From Eumeta japonica (Eukaryota; Arthropoda; Insecta; Lepidoptera; Psychidae): 64,000 nt of DNA. The stretch lies in assembly GCA_005406025.1 (NCBI GenBank), contig BGZK01000089.1, forward strand, positions 248,001 to 312,000, read 5' to 3'. Under the pieces are notes generated by a model. That model saw nothing but the letters and a program-made list of their open reading frames with translations. It ran no database searches and was not told where the DNA came from. Position numbers and translations under genes: made by a program. This document shows positions 1 to 12,612 of the stretch, piece by piece (the first letter of the stretch is position 1; every line of letters starts with the position of its first letter).

Positions 1-703
1 TGTTACCTTTTAAAATTTCTTGACATTTTCCACTATTTAACGTTCTGTGGTAAATCATAATCGCGTGGATTTATAAATGACATCGCGCACCACAAATCAA
101 AGAAGATACGAACTCGATTGTTCGTCTCTATCGTGTTAAGTGCATTAAATACGTGACCAATGATGACTGTCATTTCTGTTGTACTTACCGTTGTCGTTGT
201 ACTTAACGCACTCATTCCTTTATCGAAATGATTTAATGTGAAAAATAAGAATTTCTAACCGTCCTTGATGAAAATCATTTACAAGACGCTAGCGAGAGCT
301 TTTTATGGCCGGAAAGCAATGCTTTTACAAGTTCACCTTGTACTTAACCCTTATATATTGGTATAATTTCAATATTTTAATATAAAAATATATTTAGCTG
401 ATCCTCCGCAATTAAGCTTTTGAATGAGCTTCGAAAAATCCTAATACAGTTATGATAATAAATTCATTTACGACTGTCGTTAGTCTCTTACGTTTGCGTT
501 TAAAGCGACTTTTATTTAATCTATCAAATGTCTTGCGTCTGGGTAGCTCACGGTCAGTACAGTGTTTCTCGTACGACTCTAATCGTTATCTGGGCTAATT
601 TTGACTAACTGCTGATGTCTCAATTTTATTTTTTCATGAACAATGAATCGATACTGGCACGAATATGAGTCGGTCAATATTAAAAAAAAAAATTAGTCAG
701 CTG
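1..703. other. AT-rich, no gene seen
   Basis: Only short ORFs with no recognisable content. Confidence 0.5.
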
Positions 704-727
704 TCCATGAATATGCATATTCATGGA
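704..727. repeat. 24-bp perfect palindrome
   Basis: TCCATGAATATG followed by its exact complement, within a longer imperfect palindrome whose outer bases GTCAG (696-700) and CTGAC (731-735) also pair. Confidence 0.85.
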
Positions 728-1082
728 TAACTGACGCTTGGTCAAAAAATTTACTATGTCTAAATTGTTTTCACAAAAAAGTTGTAATGGTATCTAGTTA
801 TTTCATATACATCTCCTAATGTTGTCGGATACCCTCGTAGTATCTCGGTCAAAAGAAACGCATTCATGAGGCATGCCTTTCGTGATTTTTTTTATTTTAG
901 ATGGAGAGGTTTTTGACTTTGAAAACCTTCATACTGACCCACTACCGATTGGGGTGCTAATAAATTTAATCACCAAAACGAGGCGTCACCAATGCGATGA
1001 CAATATCCAAGATCGATAGCTGAGCGTTGGCTACCGCGGAAAAATGGTTTAGTTCGTCTTAAGCCAAAAACTCATTGGTTAA

Positions 1083-1160
1083 ATAGCCCGTAATCGGGAT
1101 TCGAACCTGGTCCCTTTTTGTAAGCCAACACTATTGACCACTCTGCCACCGCCGTTGCGA
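1083..1160 (-). repeat. tRNA-like SINE head or tRNA relic
   Basis: On the minus strand a pol III A box (TGGCAGAGTGGTC, 1149-1137) and a perfect B box (GGTTCGAATCC, 1107-1097) lie at tRNA spacing, but the sequence 3' of the T arm does not pair with the 5' end to make an acceptor stem. So it is tRNA-derived, not a functional tRNA gene. Confidence 0.6.
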
Positions 1161-1567
1161 TTGCTGAATAAAAAATGAAACAGGATAATCCATATTAAAT
1201 CTTTTTTGATGATGACGTCATTGAATAAATTCCTTCAAAGATTAGCATATCCTTTGGATCTTTTTATTATGTTCATGAATATTAATTTTGAAATTCGACT
1301 TGTCTGTAGTAAAATAAATTAAACGATCATTTTTGAAGTGAAAACTTCTTTAGGCGCGTTGGGTGAATTTTGTATTGGTAAAATATTAAGAGTTGGCCTC
1401 ACCGATATGTTAATGTTGATTTTAACTATGACGTGATACGCTTGGACACTGCTGTCTCATAAGCATATATCTACTTACATTATATACTTATATATAATTC
1501 ATATATCTTACACATTATAAAATGCAAGTATATAATGTCTACAGTAGTTATATATATATACTGTATA

Positions 1568-2034
1568 TTGCACGCCTCATAAGCGGAGCGCTGAGGTAGT
1601 GCTCTAGTCTAGCCTTACAAAAATCAAGTGATTTTTTTGAAATTAAAATGCCTCTATTTATTTTTTATCGCTCATATATAATAATATTTACACATGAACA
1701 TCAAAGAAAAACACTAATTTCAACACTTATGACATTTTTTAAGACCTTTTGCTTTTTGAATTATTGAAAAAGACGTTTAACAAAATTATCCCATGGACGT
1801 CCGTGTGTCTGTTTGTATCCATACTCTTGTGGTCACGATAACTCCCGAAAAACTTAACTGATCTAGTCCATTTTTTTTCCAAACGCTTTAGTATTATCCT
1901 AAACTAAGTCCTTTCGAAGATCACGGTCTAATTCGCTTGCGTGGTATTTTTGCATGCCTCATAAGTGGAGCGCTGAGGTAGTGTTCTACTCTCGCCTTAT
2001 AAAAATCGAGCTATTTTTTGTAGTTAAATTTTTT
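1568..2034 (+). repeat. Two direct copies of a ~75-bp motif
   Basis: GCACGCCTCATAAGCGGAGC at 1569 and GCATGCCTCATAAGTGGAGC near 1952 start copies that both continue GCTGAGGTAGTG, TCTAGTCT/TCTACTCT, GCCTTA and AAAAATC. About 385 bases lie from start to start; a block with TCCGTGTGTCTGTTTGTATC lies between. Confidence 0.65.
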
Positions 2035-2229
2035 TCATGTTACTCATAATGTACTTATAGACTCATATAAACGCACGAATGACAAGAAAAAACATTCGTA
2101 TTAATATATTGTATATATTTGTAAAAATTGAACGACCGCTACGGGGCGTGCACTTTTGGATTTTCCAAAATTTGCTTGTACATACTGGCGCATGCACAGA
2201 GGCTTGTTTATATACAAGTATAATGTATG

Positions 2230-2270
2230 GTTATATACACGTATAACCATACGTTATACGTGTATATAAC
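2230..2270. repeat. 18-bp perfect inverted repeat, 5-base loop
   Basis: GTTATATACACGTATAAC at 2230-2247 and its complement at 2253-2270. A smaller overlapping palindrome (TATGGTTATA / TATAACCATA) shares the left arm. Confidence 0.85.
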
Positions 2271-3965
2271 TGACTGTAAGATATATCTTAATACTGCGCG
2301 TCTTCAGTCCTCGTGGAAGGTGATTTGAAATGACCTTCCACGACAAGTTTTAGTCAAGATATATACGAAATCACTGATTACCTATCTTGACTAATACTTT
2401 TTATTATATTAAGAGTGAAACACTAACACATTGTTGTCATGTGTCAAAAACGGACTAACTTTAACGAATTATAAAATTTTTGATACTACAGTTAATTTCA
2501 GAATCCAAAAAAAAAAAACTCTTATATCAAAGTTTTATGTTTTTTCTTCTGTTATCAGTCCCCGATGACTGTCTATTTTTTTTTCATTAATTTGTTATTT
2601 ACTTTGTTTTCACAAAATCTATTTAGTTAAATTTTCTAAATAAGCGGCGAAACGAACGTAAAAAAAAATACCACAATACATTGCCGTTGACATTGAAAGG
2701 ACGATGGCGCATTGGAGGTATATTTTAGATTGTCTCTGGGTAATTCGAGCTGCTTGATTGGCTCTGCGCAAAAACCGATGAACCAGGGAAATGAAAGTTA
2801 ATTCGCGAAGGCCTCCGCTAAATCAGTGCTGTGCGGGTGATGTCAGCGGCGTGAATGGATTACGGGCGTTTGCATAACTTCGAAATAAACACGTCCGACA
2901 ATAAATTTCTATAAAAGCGAGGAGGTTATAATTAGATGTATGTAAACAGATAATGCGTTTAGTACGAATGATCCAGTCGAATGGGGATCGTACTTCAGAA
3001 TTAAAAATAAGCTATAAACTTCCATGAATCTTTATTTGGATTATCTATCTGTTAGAACAAAAGTCTTATAAAATTACGTGAGTCAAGACATTCAAGGTAA
3101 CGGTTTTTTGTGAATTCCTTATTTCGTTTGTTATAATTAATATTTAGAGTTATTAGAAAAGTTGTAAAGCATAAAATGTTCTATAATATTGTGTACAATT
3201 ATCTGTTTTCGAGTTAGGTCGCGGAGTGTCAAGTGCTACCGTGTGATAAGGCAAGGTCAACGAATTCATATCCACGTAATATACTCTAAGTTGATCATCT
3301 TTCATAAATATTTTGATTTTTAATTATAAAACTTTATTTATTTTAGTTAATATTCAGTCGGTTTATGTGTTACTAAGAAATTAAAAGGAAATACTTTGAA
3401 TGAATTTTATATCTATTTTTTACGAACACTTAACGATGAATCAAAGTAGTTTAGTTGTGAAGAGGATTATTTTTTTGTTAATTTTATTACTGCTAATAAT
3501 AAGCACATACCTTAATAAGGTTCTTGATTTCTCGTCGTTTTTCTTTTAAGGTCGTCCAACTTTAATTTCCAATTCGTAATGTCACGTAAACGTCATAAGT
3601 TCCTTCATCAAGCCCATTCGGATGTAACGAAGCATTGAGGCATGTTCTTGTTTTTATTTAAAAAAAAGAGCAAACAGTGTATATGGATATTAGTGAACAA
3701 CAAACTTCACTACAGCCGTAAAACCTTAGATTTCTTGCTACAATCGCAACTCGAAGTACAGACATTTCTGCAATTGCAGAACAACGTATTGGGCAGCCCT
3801 TTCGGTGCTCGTGTTGACGTTATTTTTAGTTCTAGAGTTTTATTTCGCATTATCCATCCCCATTCTTGGAGTTCCAGATTCTTCTGTAACCAAGATAGAA
3901 AGCGTAATATTATTTTTTTATTGCCCATGTGTTATGTAAATATTATAAACGTATTACTATAATTT
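2271..3965. other. No gene recognised
   Basis: Less AT-rich at 2640-2960, with a TATA-like CTATAAAAGC near 2910 but no convincing ORF after it. The 106-codon ORF at 3642 has no family signature. Confidence 0.4.
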
Positions 3966-4050
3966 GACTGCTTGATTGGCGCAGTTGGTAGTAAACTTAA
4001 TTACCGAGCTAGAAGCGTGGGTTCGATTCCGGCATAAGACAATTATTTAC
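3966..4050 (+). repeat. tRNA-derived SINE head
   Basis: A box TGGCGCAGTTGG (3977-3988) and B box GGTTCGATTCC (4020-4030) on the plus strand, with no cloverleaf closure. This is the arrangement of lepidopteran tRNA-derived SINEs. Confidence 0.6.
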
Positions 4051-5677
4051 TTATTTCATTAAAAATTGTTTGTCTTGAGCCTGGATGTTTCTAAATAGTA
4101 TATGTATACATTTAAAAAAATGAACTGATTATATCAACTATCTAGTACCCATAGTACAAGCCTTGTTGCTTAGTTTGGGACCAGATGGTGATGTATTTAT
4201 GTCCGAAGATATTATTATTGTAATTTATATTCGTCATGAGAAAAAACAAAATTTTTATTTAGGCGTAGAACTAAAACAGAAAAAGACGCTTTGTAAAAAA
4301 AAACACTTTTCGCGTTCCATCTCGAGAATGGTTCACTGCATAAATATTGCTCAGAACTAAATTTATAGAGAATTTAAATTACGTTTTAATGACTTCAAAT
4401 GTCATTTAAAACAAAGAAAACGCGATATTTACAGAAAACCTGCTCTTGTGACCTTTGATTTATATCTCGTCTCGTGTGCACGAGATCCTATGAGGCTTTT
4501 GAGCTAACTCATAGAAAGACAACACAAAAATTTAAAGTTCCGAGGCAAACGTTTTTTTTAATTTTTCGTTCTGAAAGTAAAAAAAAATTCTATAATCGAT
4601 TGTGAGACTTAGGATCCTATGAATTTATTTAAACCATTTTCCGACTGATGTCTGTCTGTGTGTGTAGATGCGTGGGTGCATGAAAATCACTTATAAGTTT
4701 TGAACGGATTAACCGATCGAAACGCGGTTTGCGGCATTCGACAGAACCTCACTAAACTTAGACCTTCTGAAAATTTGAGCAGATGGGGCTTAGTAGATTT
4801 AGAAATTTCAAAAAATAAGTTTCAATAAAATGTTTTGAAATGATTTTTAGACTACTATACTGATCCATACTAAAATCTAATAAACTCTTTCTTTCAAAAA
4901 GTTGCGTCGATTTTCGAAATTGAAACAAAATAAATAAATTTTTTAAGACATATCTTTGAAAAAATTTTTTTCCAATAAGTATCTATTAGATATATTTTTT
5001 GAACTAATCAACTGGTATATTTCAAAATTTAATATGTTCTTTATCTTAAACAAAAATCGAATTCGGTTTTGTTCGAGAGATATCATAAACGAGAAATTAG
5101 AAAAAAAATGCTTATCAATATAACTTACAGAATTGTTCTTGGATTGAAGTTTGGTACATGACAATTTTTTCTGCCCAAAAAAAAGCTGTGTCGAATATCG
5201 TAAAGCAGATCAAAATCTATTGACGCGTTTGAAAGATATCATAATTGAAAAAATTTAAAAATATCGGAATTCCAAATAAATCTTGATTATTGAACACTTA
5301 AGGCTGAAACGTATTAAAACTATATTTGTGACAACGGAGAGTTCGAAATAGTATTAAAACTTATTTTTTGAGCTCGAGCAGCTTACTAAGTATATGTTTA
5401 TATATTTAATAATTTGCTACGTATAGAAGTGTCTGGGATGACCTGCAGTATCAACTGCCTTACGAATTTTTGCAGTCCAAGAGCCTAAAAATACATTGAT
5501 ATATATATATATATATAATTAAAAAAGGTTGTCTCCGTTCGCCAATCACGTAAAAGCCACTAAACGTATAGACATGGGACTGGGACCATTCGATGCGGAA
5601 TGATTTGTAGATGGTTCTAGGCTACTCATTTTTCGAAGTCGTAAATCCTTCGCCATTTTATTTGTAAATAAAAATTA

Positions 5678-5704
5678 CCCAGCGAAGCGGGCGGGACAGC
5701 TAGT
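5678..5704 (+). mobile_element. Helitron-like 3' terminus
   Basis: CCCAGCGAAGCGGGCGGGAC then AGCTAG|T: a GC-rich hairpin a few bases before CTAG, the usual 3' end of lepidopteran non-autonomous Helitrons. The upstream AT-rich stretch back to about 4560, with its TCTGTCTGTGTGTGTAGATG block, probably belongs to the same element; its 5' end was not located. Confidence 0.55.
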
Positions 5705-5978
5705 ATATATATAACAGCGGTGCATCAGCTTTTCATGTATAATATTTGACATGCGCGACTCTGTTTTTTCTATACATCTCTATTTTCTCTCGTGTAACAT
5801 AACGTGCCTAAACGCGACATGTGCTTGAAGTTACACTCTCAATCCTCGTCTAATTATTGATTGTTGAATCGCTCTTTAAGATATTTATTTTCAATAATTT
5901 ACGACAGCTTTAAAAAGGTGATAGTGTATATGTATAATATGAGTTACGTGTTGTGAACTGGGTTATTTTATATTTCTA

Positions 5979-6018
5979 GTTATTGTGCATTACATTGAAT
6001 ATTGTAATGCACAATAAC
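5979..6018. repeat. 16-bp perfect inverted repeat
   Basis: GTTATTGTGCATTACA at 5979-5994 and its complement at 6003-6018, with an 8-base loop. Confidence 0.85.
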
Positions 6019-9000
6019 ATTGCTGTGTTGATAAGACAACTAAGTTTAATTACCATACATTTTAGAATAAAATTTAGTTATGACAAAAATAACAAGGATT
6101 CTAAGTATTAAAAAGTCATTTATAAATTTTTTTTTCGCGTCTCGATTTTAAATCGATTTCTGAGTTAAATCTGGTTTCGGTATAAATTTTTAACCCGTTG
6201 ATAAATCCAAATATTTTTTTTTCCCATCCAAATTTAATGTCGATCCCGATTTATATTCTGATCTGACTTTTACCTCAGTCTCGTTTCCTATTTCAATTCC
6301 AGATTGAATTCCAGTTTCGTTATCGATCATGGTCTAGTAAGGGAATGATGATGTTTTATATTTCTTCAATTTTATTGGTATTGGTACCTCACAATAGAAA
6401 ATATCTTTAAATTATCCTTTTTTCAAATTCAATAAAAATTTTCACTCATAAACTATCTACTGGTTGAATAGAAGTAAAAAGAACTTCATTTTTTTTAACT
6501 TGGTGCTAAAGGTTTTGGTAGTTTTGTAGTAAAAACTTATCCAAAATAAACTCAATTTAGAATTCACGGTATACATATTCGAAAACGGCACACAAGAAAT
6601 TAAAGTTTTTCCATAAACCTCAAGTGACATCTTTCAAGCTAGCGTTTTGATTTGGGCACACCTGCAGTCTCATACTCATCAGTTATGGCGACGTTCTCAC
6701 TTCGCCGTCGGCCGTCTTCACATTGGCCTTGAGCCTTGTGCGCGTGCCAAGTATTCTCGCAAATATTAGCGAACAACTGTCTCGCTACAAGTTTAAATAC
6801 GCACGCAGTTCGCTATTAGTATTTGTCAAAGTCGAGTTGTCGCTCGTAAGCCCTGTACAGTTTCAAGACGAGTTGTCAAGTTTGACATTTCATATGGCGA
6901 TCGAACTGTGCCAAAGACAAAATAATTCGCTCGGTCTCCTTTGACCTTTACAGCGCCTTTTGATCGCGACAACTTCACAGCTTTTTCGATAGCAACAAGA
7001 CAGCGACGCTAGCGCATAATTTTCAAATAAAATCTCGTTTGATACAACGAATTCGAAACTTTCCTCTATCGATCCGAGACCGCGCCGCCTAACCTACAAA
7101 AAGGAAGTAACTAAATTAAAACAAACTTATGTTAGTCTTTCATTAACCAAACTATGAATTTAATTAGTGTTTGGGATAAAAGCGCTTTTCTGAAGCAGAT
7201 ATTTTACTATAAATTATGTTTTATCACTTCGCTCTAAAATTGGTTAATATAAAAAAATATATATTTATAATAAAATGGTTCTCGCCTAATTTTAGACAAT
7301 ATTCAAAAATAATGACTTTGTATTAGTCGTCTAACGACAAAAACGACAAAATCCACTCCGAGTTCAAATTGATATACGAATGCCATAATATAAAAAAAAG
7401 GAAAAAATGTATTTAGTTTGCTCAGATTTTACGAATTACGATTACGAAACTTCTTTCGTTTGTTCCTTTAAAATATGTTTTTCGAAACAAACGGCGTAAG
7501 TTTACTCATTTTAAAACAAATACGACAATGCCCAAATCGATCAGTGGCGGCTGAGCTTTTGCACTTCAACGGCTTGCAAGTCAACGGCCTCTTGTAGCAG
7601 CTGATGTGAAGGCGTGTGTGTCCCTTTTTGTTATTAACATTAAAATTGTTTAAACGTAACATTTAAAATATGTATTTCAAAATAATTACTTTGATGTTAT
7701 TTATTATACGACTGTTACAAAAGACAAAATAGAAAGGAAAAAATTGAAGGTATTTGGAAAGCAAAGATTGCAAAAGTTAAATAGTAGATACCTTTAATGT
7801 TGTCATACTTGAATAATTTTACGAAATCACTAGAAAATGACATACCTTTTTTAGTTTAATTTTTAATTATTTCGTAACACAATTTTGGTGATCGAAACAT
7901 ATAATGCGCTGACTACATGAAAAATTTAAAGGATGATTTTAATATACATTTTAGTTTTAATTACATCCGTTCTACATTTTATTGTAGAGGTAGATAAATA
8001 TTGCATATAAATTATTACAAGGTTTTATTTACTTTTTCTAGTTGTTTTTTTTTTACCTACAATATAATTTGTTTGTAAATATTCTCCTTAAGCTTCGCTT
8101 TTTGTGTCTATTGCAAGAATAAAAGAATAATTATAAGATTTAAATGTACAACTCAACATGCAAAACTTATTAGATTTTCATGCCGATTGAAAATATATAT
8201 ATATGTATATGTATATATACATTAGAAGTATTAAATCAATTGTTTTTTATTAATTTAACCCCTTCGCACCAAAGACCAGCCAGTTGACCGATCATTTGCA
8301 TTCATAAAATGATACAGTTGCATGAATTTCATATTAATATTATTCCTTTCAAAAATACTCTTACAAGGTGGATTAGAAACACACACGCACGTCACATTAA
8401 CACACACATACACCTATATATCTATTATGTATATACATTGAGCTAAAAGGTCAAAAGTCATCGGAAGTACACATTAAGCTTTAGTTAAGTTCCTCCTAAG
8501 CTGGCATTAAATATGAAATCCAATTTGGGCTAACGACTGCTGGGCCGCGGCAGAGACCATCTAATAAGTACCATCTTGTTTACATAAACAGTTTCTTGAC
8601 TAATTGCGTCGTTATATCTGTTAATTGCTTCAATTTACTTATAAGTAGTCTTTAACGTCCTATTATTTGGGAAATATAATTCTTTAGTCGCTGGAATTGA
8701 ATACTTCTTAAAATTTTAATTGATACGTCGATATTTATTAAACTCTGATCTTTTATAAGTTAAAGTACATAGCGACTCGTGAATTATGCGTAAAATAAGC
8801 AGTAGTGAAGTTGAAAAATATTTAGAAACTTGCATGTAATTTTTTTCAGAAATGCTTGTTTGATGCATGCCTACCACGAAAATAAAAAAAAGGACAACAT
8901 AGCCGACACAGCGACAAACAGTAACATTTAGAGACAAGCTTTTACGAAAATTGACAAAAACTATAAAATATGTGACAATCGTTTATAGTCTATACTATCA

Positions 9001-9357
9001 TTTTAGCGCCTATGACGATCCCGTTAATCGTATTTTTATGTGTCTGAAGTACATTTTAAGGGTATGTCCTGTGATATTCCATGACAAAAATGAATTAAAC
9101 ATCTCTAGGATAAAATTTTCAAATTGTATATTAATTCATAGCATCGGAAAAACACGATTAAGTGATTTTAATAAAATATCTGTTTTTCTACGATTAAGTG
9201 CGATTAATTTATGTGTAAAGCGTTTCCAGTTCCTTAAAGAAACAGGGAATTGAAAAATTATTTTCTAATTTGCAGTTTAATTTTCTTTTTATCCCCCGTT
9301 TGTTTTTCTTTTGTTATGTAGCGCTGGCTGATTAGACGGTCACTGACCAAAAAATAA
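6019..9357. other. No gene recognised
   Basis: Mostly AT-rich. A more balanced stretch at 6650-7090 contains an open 73-codon frame but no known motif. CA/TA simple repeats lie at 8380-8440. Confidence 0.4.
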
Positions 9358-9469
9358 GTGTATACTATGATCTATATCCGAACTTCTATATGTTCGGATA
9401 TAGATCATAGTATACACTATAGGTTTTCTAACCTTAAGTCTTAGTATCAAGACTTAAGGTTAGAAAACC
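9358..9469. repeat. Two adjacent perfect hairpins (26 and 21 bp)
   Basis: Hairpin 1 has arms 9358-9383 and 9392-9417 (26 bp, 8-base loop). Hairpin 2 has arms 9422-9442 and 9449-9469 (21 bp, 6-base loop). Four bases separate them and no mismatch occurs in either stem. A GGAACCCTAAAA-like repeat end follows. Confidence 0.9.
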
Positions 9470-11589
9470 AAGATATGGAACCCTAAAATACATTTAGGCG
9501 CGGAACCGTAAAAATTACCTTGACTATTACGAGAGAAATACAGAACATAAATATACCTTTTATTTTATTTAGTCTTTACTGACTTAATCTGAGTATTTGT
9601 TTGCAAAAGAATTTACGGGCGTGCTATCTCCTAGAACTACTGAGATAAGTATAAGACGCCGAAGGCGAAAGTAGAAAATTTACCTTAAACACATTTTATC
9701 TCAGGGCTGTTTCCGAGCGGTAACCGGGCGGAGCGGCCGTGAACTGCGAAGCTAAGTGAGGCGAGCGCTTATCACAGCGAGTAAATAAAGTCGGCTAGAC
9801 GATTCGTTATTCCCCGTTGAGCTCGAATTTAGCTCAAAAGCTATAACATTTTCTTTTCGTCTCTCAGCTCTTCCGTCAAGTTCAAACAGACGAGAGGTAA
9901 TTGCTTATAAATATGTTATGTCCGAGTTGATCAACAAGTTATGTCTCCATTTGTATATACAAACAAACATTTTAACAAATGACAAATCATCCACATGTAA
10001 GGTGCCGTGAATTAGTGTTATAAATAAATCGCATAATATCATTACCGTAACATGTAGTATACTTTTAAAGTTAACGTAGTATGTTTATCATATTTCATAA
10101 TTTAGGCTTTGACTTGACTAATAGCTCAACGATTTTGTTGAAATTTTTTCCGGTTTTTCTAAATACACATTGTTGTTATAAATTACTGAAAGTTAAGCTC
10201 AGACCTTAATAAATATACAATTTGGTGTATCAAATGTAAACATATTTAATTAGAGATCCATTTGAAACTCAAACAAACTAATGACTTATTAAGTTATTTT
10301 TTTTTAATGTCCAATTTAATGACTCACAGTTCAGATTTATAAAATACTTAATTTCTAAAAAAAAAGGTGTAAATATAACAAAATCTAATATAAAATCTTT
10401 TATATATAATATAAAACTAAAATGTATATATTTAACAACGTTATCTTCGTTTTCTCTATAAGCATTCACAGCGGCGAGAAGCCGACGCCGACGACGTGGT
10501 TCTGAAAGCGGCCGCATCCGGCGTGTCGCGTCGGTCGCCTCCCGTCAACCGCTTCCCGTAACGGGCCTGCGATATCGGATCTGTATTTAGAAAAATATAA
10601 TGTTAAAGGGATAATAATATACACAAACAATTTTAGTTATTCACTGTCTTCGTTCACGGTATTGTACATTGCGACTATGTGCCTCCATGTACAAAAGTCA
10701 AGTATCATATTTAATACATAGTATATAAGTTTTAATATAGAAAACTTGAAGCTGTGGTTTTAAGGCATTTTTTTTAAATTAAAATGTCGTTTCTCAATAA
10801 TATAACGATGTGTTTGATGGGTTTTTGGTTTGTTATCTCTTCACAATAACAATTAGCCAACAGATTGACGTGATTTTTTTTATATAGTAATCGTATAGGG
10901 TCTGAGAGTGATGAGGCTAGATTTTATTTGGGGAAAATACACAGTACTTATAATATAAGTCATTCTGTGGTTGGCAAACGATTTCTAATAAAATTCGGTC
11001 TGTGGACGAACCGACTATTAAGATGCTTTTTGTCCTCGCAAAATGTATGGGTTTTAATTTAGTTCAATCTTCTTTGCTAAAACTCCAATAAAAATTTAAA
11101 CGAATTTAATTTCATCATCGAATTTGTATTCGCATATTTATAGGTGTCTACTTATACAATGATGATATCATAAATATATACCCAACATTGTCACTAACAA
11201 CTAGATATTGCCAACTTCTTTACCCACATGAACTTAAATGACTTCATCGTTTATGATCCCATTTTTAACAAGTGCATTAACATTGTGAGACAGATTATCT
11301 ATATAATGGATTTTCGGAATCAGATTTTTTTTTCGATTTCGGAATCAATATTGAACATGGAGGAATTTATTAATTCCATATACCATAAAGGAATTTATTA
11401 GGTCCACGAGAGCGAAACGGTATAAAACTAGTTGTCTTATGAACTAATATTGTCGTGTTAGGTTTTAATCTCTTCACTGCCGAGGCATGTCCTCTTATAA
11501 TCTATTAATTTTAGAATGAGAGACTTGGCTTCCACGCTGATCCGGAGATGGGCTGGTCAATATATTTAGTGACTGCAGGTCTTTCCTGG
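9470..11589. other. No gene recognised
   Basis: Contains two short GC-rich patches (about 9700-9790 and 10,470-10,570) in AT-rich sequence; neither reads as a known protein. GGAACCCTAAAA-like repeat ends lie at 9477-9510. Confidence 0.4.
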
Positions 11590-12607
11590 AGATCTCGACC
11601 GGCCCGAAAACCTATTACCTGGAACTTATGAAGCTAGGTCTATTTTGGGTTACAGCACACGCCGGAATCGAGCGAAACAAGCGTGCGGACGAGCTCGCTA
11701 GGCGCGACGTTCTCACCAAAAAGACGGCAGCGGATTATAGTTTCCCGCTGTCGTACGCTAAAAGGGTGATAAGAACGACTACCTTGGAAGATTGTCAAGA
11801 ACGATACGCCGAGGGAAGCACGACTGAGACCACTAAATACTTCTTTTCCCGAATAGAAGAGGCGTACAGGGTCATCCGACAAGTTGAAATGACGTCCCAA
11901 ATGGCGCAAACCCTCACGGGACACGGCAGGTTCACACGTTACCTGTATAAGTTAAGGGACTTAAGGGACGGTTTAAGTTAAGGGACTCGCCGTACAGCAT
12001 TGGTTAGCCCGCTAACGAGCAGGATGTGTTGCACGTTTTTGAGGAATCTTTCTCCGGGAGCGTGCGGCCTTAGAAACGGAAATAGAGGTTATGGTTGAAA
12101 GGCGAAACTTCTTGGAAAGCTGGCTAAGAAGAGAAAAAATTCTTGAGTATTTAGGAAGTATAAACGGATACTTTAATAAGTGTCAATCGTGTATATAGAC
12201 GGTAAAATTATGACGATGCTTTTAAAATATATGTAGTTACTAAAACTGGATGACAAGGAAGAAATAAAGTAATATGGAAAACTAGAAGTAAATATAAGAA
12301 ATAGTTCTAAGATAGTATAGGGTAAAATTGTAAGGTAAACTTAAAAGTGCATTTGTGTTATACAATTAGTAAATAAGTGTAAATAAATAAATTAAATAAT
12401 ATATAGAATATCAAAAGCTAAAAAAATATATTGTAAAAATGAAATAGGTGAGCAATAAATAAGACATGTAATTAAAGTAACCCTATAATCTCAAGAATGT
12501 AAGAGACAGATGAAACTGAAATAGGAAGGCTCATGAGATAGATGGATAAGGTCCGTGGTCATCGTGCCACGAGGGCGAATGTAATAATAATAATAATAAT
12601 AATAATG
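11590..12607 (+). mobile_element. 3' end of an RNase H-bearing LINE (R1/I-like)
   Basis: An ORF at 11628-11981 carries an RNase H signature (FWVTAHAGIERNKRADELAR) and then LTGHGRFTRYLYKL. After a frameshift near 11965 the C-terminal region continues in other frames (EQDVLHVFEE; ERAALETEIEVMVERRNFLE) to a stop near 12198. About 380 bases of 3' UTR follow, ending in a (TAA)n tract at 12582-12607, a usual tail for such LINEs. The 5' part, including the RT, is missing, and no target duplication was found. Confidence 0.8.
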
Positions 12608-12612
12608 ATAAA

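Noticed and set aside
1083..1160. Functional tRNA gene
   Set aside because: A and B boxes are good, but the 3' side cannot form an acceptor stem with the 5' side.
2905..2990. Promoter with TATA-like CTATAAAAGC on the plus strand
   Set aside because: No initiator match at the right distance that I trust and no credible ORF downstream.
3642..3962. 106-codon plus-strand ORF and its 72-codon minus-strand shadow
   Set aside because: No recognised motif, low-complexity start, and two overlapping frames on opposite strands.
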